Below, piece after piece: positions 5,941-13,203 of a stretch of DNA of 15,908 nucleotides. The notes below the pieces were generated by a model. That model saw nothing but the letters and a program-made list of their open reading frames with translations, had not been told where the DNA came from and did not search any database. Source of the DNA: an uncultured Prevotella sp. (GTDB lineage Bacteria; Bacteroidota; Bacteroidia; Bacteroidales; Bacteroidaceae); the NCBI GenBank assembly GCA_946998205.1, contig CAMPYJ010000053.1:1-15908 (forward strand). Direction: 5' to 3'. Both the position numbers and the translations under genes were made by a program. Position 1 is the first letter of the stretch. Each line of letters opens with the position of its first letter.

Positions 5941-7320
5941 ATGACACCCATCATTGTCAGTATCTTAGCGGTTTGCTTTTTCTTGATAGCTACTGAAAGC
6001 AAAACGAACGTCAACAAAGCTGCTGTTGCCATATTTGCAGGAACAGTGGGATGGGTCTTGTACGTCGCTTACGGTACTGATTTCGTAATGAGCCGCCACG
6101 CTGCCGACTATGCTCACTTCTTGAACGGAGCGGAGTCTACGGGAACACTCGTCAAAGAGTTTATTGCCAGCCATGTGTTTCTCAAGCATGTGGGCAATGC
6201 CTCAGAGGTTGTTCTCTTCTTGTTGGCCACGATGACCATTGTGGAAATCTTGAGTAATAATGGTTGTTTCGATTTTGTCAGCCAGCTGTTGAAGACGCGC
6301 GGAAGCAAGAAAATATTGTGGATGCTGTCTACCGTGACGTTCGTCATCTCGGCCATTTTAAACAACCTCACCACGACCGTCATGATGCTGTCCATCATGC
6401 ACAAGCTCATCCCGGGCAGGAGATACCGTGTGATTTATGGCTCGGCCATCGTCTTGGCTGCTAATTGTGGCGGAGCGGTGACGGTTATTGGCGACCCCAT
6501 GGGGCTGGTGCTGTGGAACCAGGGTGCCGTTACGCCAACCAACTATTCGCTGTCGCTACTCGTCCCATGCCTCATCGCATGGGCCCTGCCAACCTATTGG
6601 TTGGGAAGGATGTTGCCCGAGCACATGCAGACTCAGTGGAGTGTGATGCCTTATCGTGGCGATGACACCAAGCTCAACGCATGGCAGCGATTGTTGATGT
6701 TGCTCGTTGGCATTGGCGGATTGTGGTTCATTCCTTCGTTTAGCAGCATCACACGTTTGAGTCCGTTTCTGGGTGCGTTTTGCGTGCTATCCGTCCTATG
6801 GGTGGTTGACGAGATGTTCAATCACCGAATGATGAATGAAGAACAGGCGATGCCGTGCTGCGTGCCGCGCGCGTTTCAGTATGGTGTGCTGCAGATGATG
6901 CTTTTCGTGATGGGCATCATGCTGGCTGCTGGAGTCTTAGCCGAGACGGGATTCTCGCAGCGGTACGCGCTTTGCTTGAATCAGGGCGTGCGGAATGTTT
7001 GGATGTTGGGTGCGGCGGGCGCACTGGTGAGCGCCATCTTAGACAACTTCGCCACGGGAATGGGCATGCTGTCGCTTCATGAAGTGGAAGGTTTCCACGC
7101 TTCATCTTCCCTCTCGGCATTCGCACAAGACGGAGAATATTGGAAAATAGTGGGGTACGCGTCAGCCGTTGCCGGTAACATATTGGCCGTTGGCTCAATG
7201 AGTGGGCTGGCCTTGGTTAAGACTGAACGTGTCCGTGTGGGGTGGTATTTCCGGAATGTAGGATTGAAAGCATTGGTGGGAACCGTTTTGGGATACCTGA
7301 CCCTTTATGTCTTTGTATGA
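5941..7320 (+). CDS. nhaD: NhaD-type Na+/H+ antiporter
   Basis: 459-residue polytopic inner-membrane protein of the NhaD family (ion transporter superfamily), exchanging cytoplasmic Na+ (or Li+) for external H+. The family signature ATESKTNVNKAAVA occurs at residues 17-30. Likely transport-path motifs are SAILNNLTTTVMML (137-150), VIGDPMGLVLW (182-192) and a second, related half-motif SAILDNFATGMGML (364-377). The NN/DN pair of related segments is what an internally duplicated, inverted-topology carrier should show. About 11-13 hydrophobic segments are present, and the length is normal. The ATG at 5941 is preferred because it sits 21 bases after a good promoter and gives the standard N-terminus. 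The stop overlaps an ATG that is in frame with the next gene. Its place next to glycolysis and ATP synthase genes suggests a role in ion homeostasis linked to the proton gradient. Confidence 0.93.
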   Translation: MTPIIVSILAVCFFLIATESKTNVNKAAVAIFAGTVGWVLYVAYGTDFVMSRHAADYAHFLNGAESTGTLVKEFIASHVFLKHVGNASEVVLFLLATMTIVEILSNNGCFDFVSQLLKTRGSKKILWMLSTVTFVISAILNNLTTTVMMLSIMHKLIPGRRYRVIYGSAIVLAANCGGAVTVIGDPMGLVLWNQGAVTPTNYSLSLLVPCLIAWALPTYWLGRMLPEHMQTQWSVMPYRGDDTKLNAWQRLLMLLVGIGGLWFIPSFSSITRLSPFLGAFCVLSVLWVVDEMFNHRMMNEEQAMPCCVPRAFQYGVLQMMLFVMGIMLAAGVLAETGFSQRYALCLNQGVRNVWMLGAAGALVSAILDNFATGMGMLSLHEVEGFHASSSLSAFAQDGEYWKIVGYASAVAGNILAVGSMSGLALVKTERVRVGWYFRNVGLKALVGTVLGYLTLYVFV

Positions 7321-7322
7321 AA

Positions 7323-7334
7323 TTTTTTTTTTTT
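7323..7334 (+). repeat. Homopolymer of 12 T between nhaD and pfkA
   Basis: A run of 12 thymines begins two bases after the nhaD stop and ends 3 bases before the pfkA ATG. It lies inside a possible 7-codon N-terminal extension that starts at the ATG overlapping the nhaD stop (7317-7319), where it encodes four phenylalanines. Such tracts are prone to replication and transcription slippage. Confidence 0.9.
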
Positions 7335-7337
7335 AAT

Positions 7338-8315
7338 ATGAAAAAGATAACAACAATAGGGGTTTTGACCTCCGGTGGAGATGCTCCTGGAATGAACGCG
7401 GCCATTCGCGCGGTAACGCGCGCCGGCATCTGTAATGGCTTTAAGATTAAAGGTGTCTACAAGGGATTTGATGGCTTGATTAACGATGAAATCAAGGATT
7501 TCACGACAGAAAACGTGAGCGGCATCATCATGTCGGGAGGAACAATCTTGAAAACGGCGCGGTCTTTAGAGTTTATGACGCCTGAGGGTAGAAAGAAAGC
7601 GTATGAGAATGTCCAGAAACATCATATCGGCGCGTTGGTAGTAATAGGTGGAAACGGTTCGCTGAAGGGCGCCATGGTCTTTGGCAACGAATACGACATC
7701 CCTTGCATCGGGTTGCCCGGAACGATTGACAACGACTTGTATGGAACGGATTCGACCATTGGATATGACACAACCCTGAACACCATTGTCGAATGCGTGG
7801 ACCGCATCAGGGACACGGCGCAAAGCCATGAACGCATCTTCTTCGTGGAGGTGATGGGCCGTGATGCCGGCTTCTTGGCGCAAAACAGCGCCATCGCATC
7901 AGGTGCTGAGGCCGCCATCATACCCGAGGACAGGACAGACGTTGACCAGTTGGGGAATTTTATGGAGCGGGGCATACGCAAGTCAAAACGCTCGTGCATC
8001 GTCATCGTGAGCGAGAGTCCGAAGTGCGGCGCGTTGTACTACGCTGACCGCGTGAAGAAAGAGTTTCCTGGATACGATGTCCGCGTGACCATCTTGGGAC
8101 ATCTGCAGCGCGGCGGCCGCCCCTCGGCTCACGACAGGATATTGGCAAGCCGTACGGGTGTGGCTGCCATAGAGGCTATCATGCAAGGACAACGCAACAT
8201 CATGATAGGTATAAAAAACAACGAGATTGATTACATCCCGCTGGTGGAAGCCATCAGAAGTGATAAGCCGTTTGACCGAAAACTCATCAAGGTGCTCGAC
8301 GAACTGAGCATTTAG
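7338..8315 (+). CDS. pfkA: 6-phosphofructokinase (ATP-dependent type)
   Basis: 325-residue phosphofructokinase, which phosphorylates fructose 6-phosphate to fructose 1,6-bisphosphate, the committed step of glycolysis. Motifs in order: nucleotide-binding TSGGDAPGMNAAIRA (11-25), SGGTILKTARS (66-76), VIGGNGSLKGA (102-112), catalytic PGTIDNDL (127-134, base D131), substrate-binding EVMGRDAGFLA (171-181), and GHLQRGGRPSAHDRILASR near the C-terminal third. PGTIDND (Gly rather than Lys) and Gly after GGN point to ATP rather than pyrophosphate as donor. The usual GGDGS is GGNGS here, replacing the aspartate that in E. coli (D103) contacts Mg-ATP. Start chosen at MKKITTIGVL, the standard beginning; an in-frame ATG at 7317 would add MKFFFFN. 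Probably co-transcribed with nhaD. Confidence 0.95.
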   Translation: MKKITTIGVLTSGGDAPGMNAAIRAVTRAGICNGFKIKGVYKGFDGLINDEIKDFTTENVSGIIMSGGTILKTARSLEFMTPEGRKKAYENVQKHHIGALVVIGGNGSLKGAMVFGNEYDIPCIGLPGTIDNDLYGTDSTIGYDTTLNTIVECVDRIRDTAQSHERIFFVEVMGRDAGFLAQNSAIASGAEAAIIPEDRTDVDQLGNFMERGIRKSKRSCIVIVSESPKCGALYYADRVKKEFPGYDVRVTILGHLQRGGRPSAHDRILASRTGVAAIEAIMQGQRNIMIGIKNNEIDYIPLVEAIRSDKPFDRKLIKVLDELSI

Positions 8316-8403
8316 TGAAAGCCATTAGCTGTAATATATGTTAATATCGTATTTCGTTTTGTTAATAACCGGCGGAACCGATGGGAATGCAGAAATGTTT
8401 TTG

Positions 8404-8411
8404 TATATTTG
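8404..8411 (+). promoter_or_regulatory. Likely -7 box for the ATP synthase operon
   Basis: TATATTTG matches TAnnTTTG exactly and lies 54 bases before the atpD ATG, in the only sizeable gap (150 bases) between pfkA and the operon. No TTTG is present 19-21 bases upstream, so the promoter is incomplete by consensus. Two exact copies of GTTAATA (8340-8346 and 8361-8367), 21 bases apart, lie further upstream. I saw no terminator for pfkA in this gap, so some readthrough from pfkA into atpD is possible. Confidence 0.5.
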
Positions 8412-8465
8412 CAGTAGTTAGGTTTAAAGCTGATTTAGAAAAATATTGATATAAAATGTAAAATC

Positions 8466-9995
8466 ATGTCACAGATAACCGGACGTATTTCTCAGATTAT
8501 TGGGCCAGTCATTGACGTTTATTTCGACACCAAAGGGCAAGATTCAGACAAAGTGCTCCCAAAAATCTATGATGCTCTAAAAGTCAAACGTCAAGACGGA
8601 ACAGAGCTGATCATCGAAACTCAACAACACATAGGTGAAGACACGGTTCGCTGCGTAGCCATGGACAACACAGATGGCCTGCAGCGCGGAATGGAAGTAG
8701 TGCCCACGGGGAGTCCCATCACCATGCCGTCTGGAGAACAAATCAAGGGCAGAATGATGAATGTGGTAGGCCAGGCGATTGACGGTATGGGAGCGTTGAG
8801 CATGGACAACCCGTATCCTATCCACAGGGAACCTCCGAAGTTTGAGGATTTGTCTACCCACAAAGAGATACTGGCAACCGGCATCAAGGTAATCGACTTG
8901 CTGGAACCGTATATGAAAGGCGGAAAAATCGGATTGTTCGGTGGTGCCGGCGTGGGAAAGACGGTGCTGATCATGGAATTGATCAACAACATTGCTAAAG
9001 GTCACAATGGTTATTCTGTCTTTGCCGGTGTAGGTGAACGCACGCGTGAGGGTAATGACCTGATTCGAGACATGATAGAGTCGGGTGTTATCAAGTATGG
9101 TGAGAAATTCCGCAAGGCCATGGATGAAGGAAAGTGGGATTTGTCATTGGTGGACTCTGAGGCTCTGAAACAATCACAGGCCACGCTCGTGTATGGCCAG
9201 ATGAATGAACCGCCGGGGGCACGCGCCTCGGTTGCCTTGTCGGGACTGACCGTTGCCGAGGAATTCCGTGACAAGGGCGTTTCCGGCCATGGTGAGCATG
9301 CGGACATCATGTTCTTCGTAGACAACATATTCCGATTCACGCAGGCTGGTTCTGAAGTGTCTGCCTTGCTGGGCCGCATGCCTTCGGCCGTGGGTTATCA
9401 ACCCACCCTGGCCTCTGAGATGGGTGTGATGCAAGAGCGCATTACATCAACAAAGAAAGGGTCTATCACATCCGTGCAGGCTGTTTATGTGCCGGCGGAT
9501 GACTTGACTGACCCTGCTCCCGCCACGACGTTCACACACTTGGATGCCACGACGGAGTTGAGCCGAAAGATCACGGAGTTGGGAATCTATCCGGCCGTAG
9601 ACCCCTTGGGATCCACGTCGCGCATCCTCGATCCGTTGATTGTGGGAAAAGAGCATTATGACTGCGCGCAAAGGGTGAAACAAATTTTGCAGCGCTATCA
9701 GGAGTTGCAAGACATCATTGCCATCCTGGGTATGGACGAGTTGTCTGATGAGGATAAGCAGATAGTGAACCGCGCCCGTCGCGTACAACGCTTCTTGTCA
9801 CAACCATTTACGGTGGCCGAACAGTTTACGGGCGTGAAAGGTGTGATGGTTTCCATCGAAGACACCATCAAGGGATTCAATATGATTCTTGACGGTGAGG
9901 TTGATGACCTGCCCGAACAGGCGTTCCTGAACGTGGGTACCATAGACGACGCCATTGAGAAAGGTAAGAAACTGCTTGCGGCTGCACAGGGATAA
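8466..9995 (+). CDS. atpD: F1Fo-ATP synthase subunit beta
   Basis: Catalytic subunit of the F1 hexamer, binding ADP and phosphate and making ATP at the beta/alpha interface on the cytoplasmic side. 509 residues, longer than the ~460 of E. coli. Features: beta-barrel start (GRISQIIGPVIDVYF, 6-20), P-loop GGAGVGKT (159-166), GERTREGND (190-198) with catalytic E191, Walker B IMFFVDNIFRF (281-291), SALLGRMPSAVGYQPTL (299-315), and the torque-lever motif DELSDED (424-430), the counterpart of DELSEED. An insertion of about 25-30 residues around 209-238 (YGEKFRKAMDEGKWDLSLVD), between IESGVI and LVYGQMNEPPG, is not present in E. coli. First gene of the operon, ahead of atpC, which is the Bacteroidota order and unlike E. 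coli, where beta is near the end. Confidence 0.98.
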   Translation: MSQITGRISQIIGPVIDVYFDTKGQDSDKVLPKIYDALKVKRQDGTELIIETQQHIGEDTVRCVAMDNTDGLQRGMEVVPTGSPITMPSGEQIKGRMMNVVGQAIDGMGALSMDNPYPIHREPPKFEDLSTHKEILATGIKVIDLLEPYMKGGKIGLFGGAGVGKTVLIMELINNIAKGHNGYSVFAGVGERTREGNDLIRDMIESGVIKYGEKFRKAMDEGKWDLSLVDSEALKQSQATLVYGQMNEPPGARASVALSGLTVAEEFRDKGVSGHGEHADIMFFVDNIFRFTQAGSEVSALLGRMPSAVGYQPTLASEMGVMQERITSTKKGSITSVQAVYVPADDLTDPAPATTFTHLDATTELSRKITELGIYPAVDPLGSTSRILDPLIVGKEHYDCAQRVKQILQRYQELQDIIAILGMDELSDEDKQIVNRARRVQRFLSQPFTVAEQFTGVKGVMVSIEDTIKGFNMILDGEVDDLPEQAFLNVGTIDDAIEKGKKLLAAAQG

Positions 9996-10015
9996 TCACA
10001 AAAAGTAAGGGAAAT

Positions 10016-10255
10016 ATGTTGCATTTAAGAATTGTTTCTCCTGAAGAGGTGGTGTTTGACGGAAAGGTGGACAGCGTTCTGGTACCAGGAACACTGGGCA
10101 GTTTTGAAATCCTGAAAGACCATGCTCCGATAATCTCTTCATTGGAAAAGGGTGTGGTAGTGTATCAATCGCATCAGCAAAGGCAAACAATAGTCATTCT
10201 GGGTGGCTTCGTCGAGGTTAAGCAGAACGATGTTTCACTTTGCGTGGAAGTATGA
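10016..10255 (+). CDS. atpC: F1Fo-ATP synthase subunit epsilon (short form)
   Basis: Central-stalk subunit that joins gamma to the c-ring. The product is only 79 residues and corresponds to the N-terminal beta-sandwich domain (LRIVSPEEVVFDGKVDSVLVPG, then GSFEILKDHAPIISSLEKGVV and ILGGFVEVKQNDVSLCVEV). It ends where the C-terminal helical hairpin of the ~135-residue E. coli protein would begin. That hairpin is the part that inserts into F1 to inhibit ATP hydrolysis, so this enzyme should lack that mode of inhibition. The short form seems to be a natural state rather than a truncation, because its stop overlaps the next start codon as ATGA. Lies 20 bases after atpD. Confidence 0.92.
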   Translation: MLHLRIVSPEEVVFDGKVDSVLVPGTLGSFEILKDHAPIISSLEKGVVVYQSHQQRQTIVILGGFVEVKQNDVSLCVEV

Positions 10256-10680
10256 CGGGCGTAATGAGCATGATTGATTCTGTGGTTAAACGATACAAGA
10301 AATTTGGCTTATGGATTATTGCAGGGTTTGCTGTGATTTTCTTATTAGCCATTCGATTCACTTCCTGCACACCAATGCTGGCAGGTCTGCTGGTTTGTGT
10401 CCTGTATTTTTTAACATCAATCATGGTCTATGCGGATTTGTGGAAAAAAACGGCTAAGACATGTCCGACGAGGCTGGCAGGCTTCTACTTGGTTGCCATG
10501 GCAGTCAAGCTCTTGGTTGGAATACTGGTCATCCTGGCGTATTGTCTCATTGTCGGAGCAAGAACACAAATCATCGCATTCGCATCCATGTTCTCGATTT
10601 ACTATTTAGTGATGGTCATTTATGACGCAACCTATTTTTCCCGAGTAGAGAAGAAGAATCTAATAAACATTAAGAAATGA
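10252..10680 (+). CDS. AtpI-like integral membrane protein of the ATP synthase operon
   Basis: 142-residue protein with four predicted membrane helices, roughly residues 16-35 (LWIIAGFAVIFLLAI), 40-62, 76-98 and 104-125, and a basic C-terminal tail. I recognise it by position and topology rather than by a motif. Small four-helix proteins at this place, between epsilon and the a-subunit, are AtpI-like and are thought to help c-ring assembly or Mg2+ supply. The start at 10252 is chosen because it overlaps the atpC stop as ATGA; a possible ATG 12 bases upstream is also in frame, and others lie shortly downstream. The stop again overlaps the next start (atpB) as ATGA, so atpC, this gene and atpB form a chain of translational coupling. 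No catalytic residues are evident. Confidence 0.7.
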   Translation: MTGVMSMIDSVVKRYKKFGLWIIAGFAVIFLLAIRFTSCTPMLAGLLVCVLYFLTSIMVYADLWKKTAKTCPTRLAGFYLVAMAVKLLVGILVILAYCLIVGARTQIIAFASMFSIYYLVMVIYDATYFSRVEKKNLINIKK

Positions 10681-11759
10681 AATACATCAAACATATCTTC
10701 TGTCTGTTGACCCTGTTTCTGGTTCTTTCTCCAGCGATGGCTGCTAATCAGGATAAGAAAGGCATTGACTTGAAGGGAATTCTGATGGGACATATTAAAG
10801 ACTCCTACGAGTGGCACATAACTGACTTTATGGGCAAGCACATTATCTTGTATTTGCCGGTTATAGTCAAAAGTTCTACCGGATGGCATGTCTTTTGTAG
10901 TGATGAGTTTGCCCATGAACCCAACGAACAAGGTGAGAGACCGGGGCCTTACGGCTTGTATATCGCAAATAATAAGGTACATGAAAATAAGATTTGTGAG
11001 AAGGTGAGTGGGAAAGAGGTACGCCCCTTTGACATATCAATCACCAAGACAGCGGTCATCCTGTTTATCAATGCCATCGTACTACTTCTCTGTATTCTCA
11101 TACCTTCCAGATGGTGTCGCAAACATAAGCCGAGTGATCCCGCTCCCGGAGGCTTTACCGGATTAGTTCATATGTTTGTCATGTCGGTATACGATGATGT
11201 GATTAGACCGACACTGGGTGGAGAAGCAGATAGGTACGCTCCGTATCTGTTGACCTGTTTTTTCTTCATCCTTATCTCTAACGTCATGGGTGTAATGCCA
11301 TTTCCTCCAGGAGGCGGTAATCTTACGGGTAACATAACCTGTACGCTTTTCTTGGCTCTCTGCACTTTCTTGATTACGAATGTTACGGGAACGAAGGCGT
11401 ATTGGAAAGAAATTTTCTGGCCGGATGTACCCTTGTGGATGAAGGCTCCGATTCCTTTGGTGCCTTTCATCGAGTTCTTTGGAATCATTACGAAGCCGCT
11501 GGCATTGATGATTCGATTGTTTGCCAACATGATGGCTGGACACGCTATCGCCATATCGTTTGCATGCATCATCTTTATCATGTTTGCCATCAATCCGGTG
11601 TCTGGTACTCTGATGACCGTAGTCAGTGTCCTGATGAGCATTTTCATGATGTTGCTTGAACTGTTGGTGTGCTATATTCAGGCTTTAGTGTTTACCATGT
11701 TGAGTGCGGTATTCATCTCGCTCGCGCATGTCAAGGAACACAAGGTCTCCATGAAGTAA
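10677..11759 (+). CDS. atpB: F1Fo-ATP synthase subunit a, with N-terminal signal and periplasmic extension
   Basis: Stator subunit of Fo that forms the proton half-channels against the c-ring. 360 residues, compared with 271 in E. coli. The additional length is N-terminal: a signal peptide-like segment (IKHIFCLLTLFLVLSPAMA, residues 4-22, probable cleavage after AMA) and about 100 mostly polar residues before the first channel helix at ~124-143. This resembles other Bacteroidota a-subunits. The functional core is intact: PFIEFFGIITKPLALMIRLFANMMAGHAI (263-291 region) contains the essential arginine, R280, with the adjacent asparagine and histidine. SNVMGVMPFPPGGGNLTGN (201-219) is also typical. 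The C-terminal helix has ELLVCYIQALVFTML. The start overlaps the preceding stop as ATGA. Confidence 0.96.
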   Translation: MKYIKHIFCLLTLFLVLSPAMAANQDKKGIDLKGILMGHIKDSYEWHITDFMGKHIILYLPVIVKSSTGWHVFCSDEFAHEPNEQGERPGPYGLYIANNKVHENKICEKVSGKEVRPFDISITKTAVILFINAIVLLLCILIPSRWCRKHKPSDPAPGGFTGLVHMFVMSVYDDVIRPTLGGEADRYAPYLLTCFFFILISNVMGVMPFPPGGGNLTGNITCTLFLALCTFLITNVTGTKAYWKEIFWPDVPLWMKAPIPLVPFIEFFGIITKPLALMIRLFANMMAGHAIAISFACIIFIMFAINPVSGTLMTVVSVLMSIFMMLLELLVCYIQALVFTMLSAVFISLAHVKEHKVSMK

Positions 11760-11802
11760 GAATTGAATTATATTAAAACAATAACTTAAAATTAAAACGA
11801 TT

Positions 11803-12045
11803 ATGTTATCATTATTATTAGCAGCAGATGCTGTCGCAAAATTAGGTGCCGCAGTTGGCGGTGGTATATCTGTAATTGGTGCTGGTATCGGTATCGGACG
11901 CATTGGTGGTAATGCCATGGATGCCATGGCGCGTCAGCCTGAGAAGTTGGGCGACTTGCGTTCTTCCATGATTATTGCAGCCGCGTTGATTGAAGGTGTG
12001 GCATTCCTCTCAATCATCATCGCTCTGCTTGCATTGTTTGTATAG
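11803..12045 (+). CDS. atpE: F1Fo-ATP synthase subunit c (probably H+-coupled)
   Basis: 80-residue proteolipid, two transmembrane helices joined by the polar loop ARQPEKLGDLR (43-53). The first helix carries the glycine repeat (GAAVGGGISVIGAGIGIG, 15-32) that packs the ring. The ion-carrying carboxylate is E64 in AALIEGVAFL. In Na+-coupled rings a glutamine sits about 33 residues before this glutamate and a serine or threonine follows it. Here those positions are I31 and G65, so the Na+ signature is absent and proton coupling is expected. The gene is preceded by an A-rich, SD-less 43-base leader after atpB, suited to strong initiation for a subunit needed in about ten copies, and followed by a stem-loop before atpF. 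Confidence 0.97.
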   Translation: MLSLLLAADAVAKLGAAVGGGISVIGAGIGIGRIGGNAMDAMARQPEKLGDLRSSMIIAAALIEGVAFLSIIIALLALFV

Positions 12046-12055
12046 AGTTGAATGG

Positions 12056-12084
12056 GGCAGATGCCACTTTTCTCGCCATCTGCC
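12056..12084 (+). promoter_or_regulatory. Stem-loop between atpE and atpF
   Basis: GGCAGATG (12056-12063) pairs perfectly with CATCTGCC (12077-12084), leaving a 13-base loop. It begins 10 bases after the atpE stop in the longest spacer inside the operon (89 bases). No T-tract follows, so it is more likely an RNA-processing or stability element, or a partial terminator, than a full terminator. It may favour the high output of subunit c relative to the genes downstream. Confidence 0.5.
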
Positions 12085-12134
12085 TATGCTTTGTATACTC
12101 TTTCAACAAATTAACAAGTAATTTATAATAGCTT

Positions 12135-12641
12135 ATGTCATTAATAACTCCTGATTTTGGATTGTTTTTCTGGATGGCCGTCGTCTTTCTAATCGTGTTG
12201 GCTATCTTGTGGAAATGGGGCTTTCCATCGATTGTCAATATGGTGAATAGCCGAAAGGAATTCATTGACGACAGCTTGAGAAAGGCTCATGAGGCCAATG
12301 AGAGACTGGCAAACATTCAGAAAGAAGGCGAAACCATGCTCCGGAATGCGAGAGAAAAGCAGGCTCAAATATTGAAGGATGCGGCGGATACTCGTGATGC
12401 GATCGTTGAGAAAGCTCAGGAGAAAGCTGCTGATGAAGGCTCCAGATTGCTAAGAGAGGCAAAGGCGGAGATAGACGCGGAAACGCAAAATGCCATTCGC
12501 GGCATCCGCACACAGGTGGCTGAGATTTCCGTTCAGGTTGCTGAAAAGATTGTCCGCGAAAAACTTTCTTCAAATGAGAGTCAAATGCAGTTAATCAACA
12601 AACTGCTGAATGACATTTCTGATGATAAAAATAATGTGTAG
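12135..12641 (+). CDS. atpF: F1Fo-ATP synthase subunit b
   Basis: Peripheral-stalk subunit that holds the F1 head against rotation. 168 residues: one N-terminal transmembrane helix (LFFWMAVVFLIVLAILWKWG, about 10-29), then a long, charged amphipathic stretch to ~150 rich in A, E, K, R and Q with no prolines, typical of the right-handed coiled coil of b-dimers. The C-terminal part (VAEISVQVAEKIVREKL, ~127-143) matches the region that contacts delta. A single b gene is present, so a homodimer is expected. Separated by 89 bases from atpE and 6 bases from atpH. Confidence 0.95.
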   Translation: MSLITPDFGLFFWMAVVFLIVLAILWKWGFPSIVNMVNSRKEFIDDSLRKAHEANERLANIQKEGETMLRNAREKQAQILKDAADTRDAIVEKAQEKAADEGSRLLREAKAEIDAETQNAIRGIRTQVAEISVQVAEKIVREKLSSNESQMQLINKLLNDISDDKNNV

Positions 12642-12647
12642 AAGGAT

Positions 12648-13184
12648 ATGGCTATAGGTGTGATATCTGTCAGATACGCTAGAGCACTCTTAAAATGTGC
12701 CACGCAGAAGAATCTGGAAGACCGGGTTTATCAGGAGATGATTACTCTTGCCGACCAGTATGACCGTGTTCCCGAACTGCGTTCTACAATTGACAATCCG
12801 ATGCTTGAGAAGAACGAGAAGCAAGTGCTGCTGCAGGCTGCTTGCGGGAAGAATCCTTCGGAATTGACAGAAAGATTCATCCGTTTGGTACTGCAGGAAG
12901 GCAGAGAGAACGTCATGCAGATGATGGCTACATCTTACATTACTCTTTATCGAAAACTGAAAAACATCATCAGTGGGCGGTTGATTACCGCAACGGCAGT
13001 CTCACCGGAGGTGGAGCTGAAGATGAAGCAGATGGTTCAAAGCAAGTCTCATGGTGAGGTTGAATTCCAGACTGAAGTCGACCCAGACATTATCGGAGGC
13101 TTCATACTTGAATATGATTCTTACAGAATGGATGCCAGTGTTCAGACTAAATTGAACAACATCCTGAACGAGCTTAAGAAATAA
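12648..13184 (+). CDS. atpH: F1Fo-ATP synthase subunit delta
   Basis: 178-residue peripheral-stalk subunit (OSCP homologue) that links the b-dimer to the top of the alpha/beta hexamer. The N-terminal helical domain begins with the typical ISVRYARALLKCA (6-18) and spans ~1-105. The C-terminal domain contains the family signature VDPDIIGGFILEYDSYRMDASV (~144-165), which precedes the final helix KLNNILNELKK. Length is as usual for the family. It starts 6 bases after atpF and ends 19 bases before atpA. Confidence 0.95.
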   Translation: MAIGVISVRYARALLKCATQKNLEDRVYQEMITLADQYDRVPELRSTIDNPMLEKNEKQVLLQAACGKNPSELTERFIRLVLQEGRENVMQMMATSYITLYRKLKNIISGRLITATAVSPEVELKMKQMVQSKSHGEVEFQTEVDPDIIGGFILEYDSYRMDASVQTKLNNILNELKK

Positions 13185-13203
13185 ATTTAAAAGAAAAGAT
13201 AAA

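Noticed and set aside
7242..7337. N-terminal extension of phosphofructokinase from the ATG at 7242
   Set aside because: It lies inside the end of nhaD and encodes residues unlike any phosphofructokinase start. The family begins at the ATG at 7338.
10240..10251. Start of the AtpI-like gene at 10240
   Set aside because: It would add four residues inside atpC. The ATG at 10252 makes the same ATGA overlap seen at the next junction and is the simpler choice.
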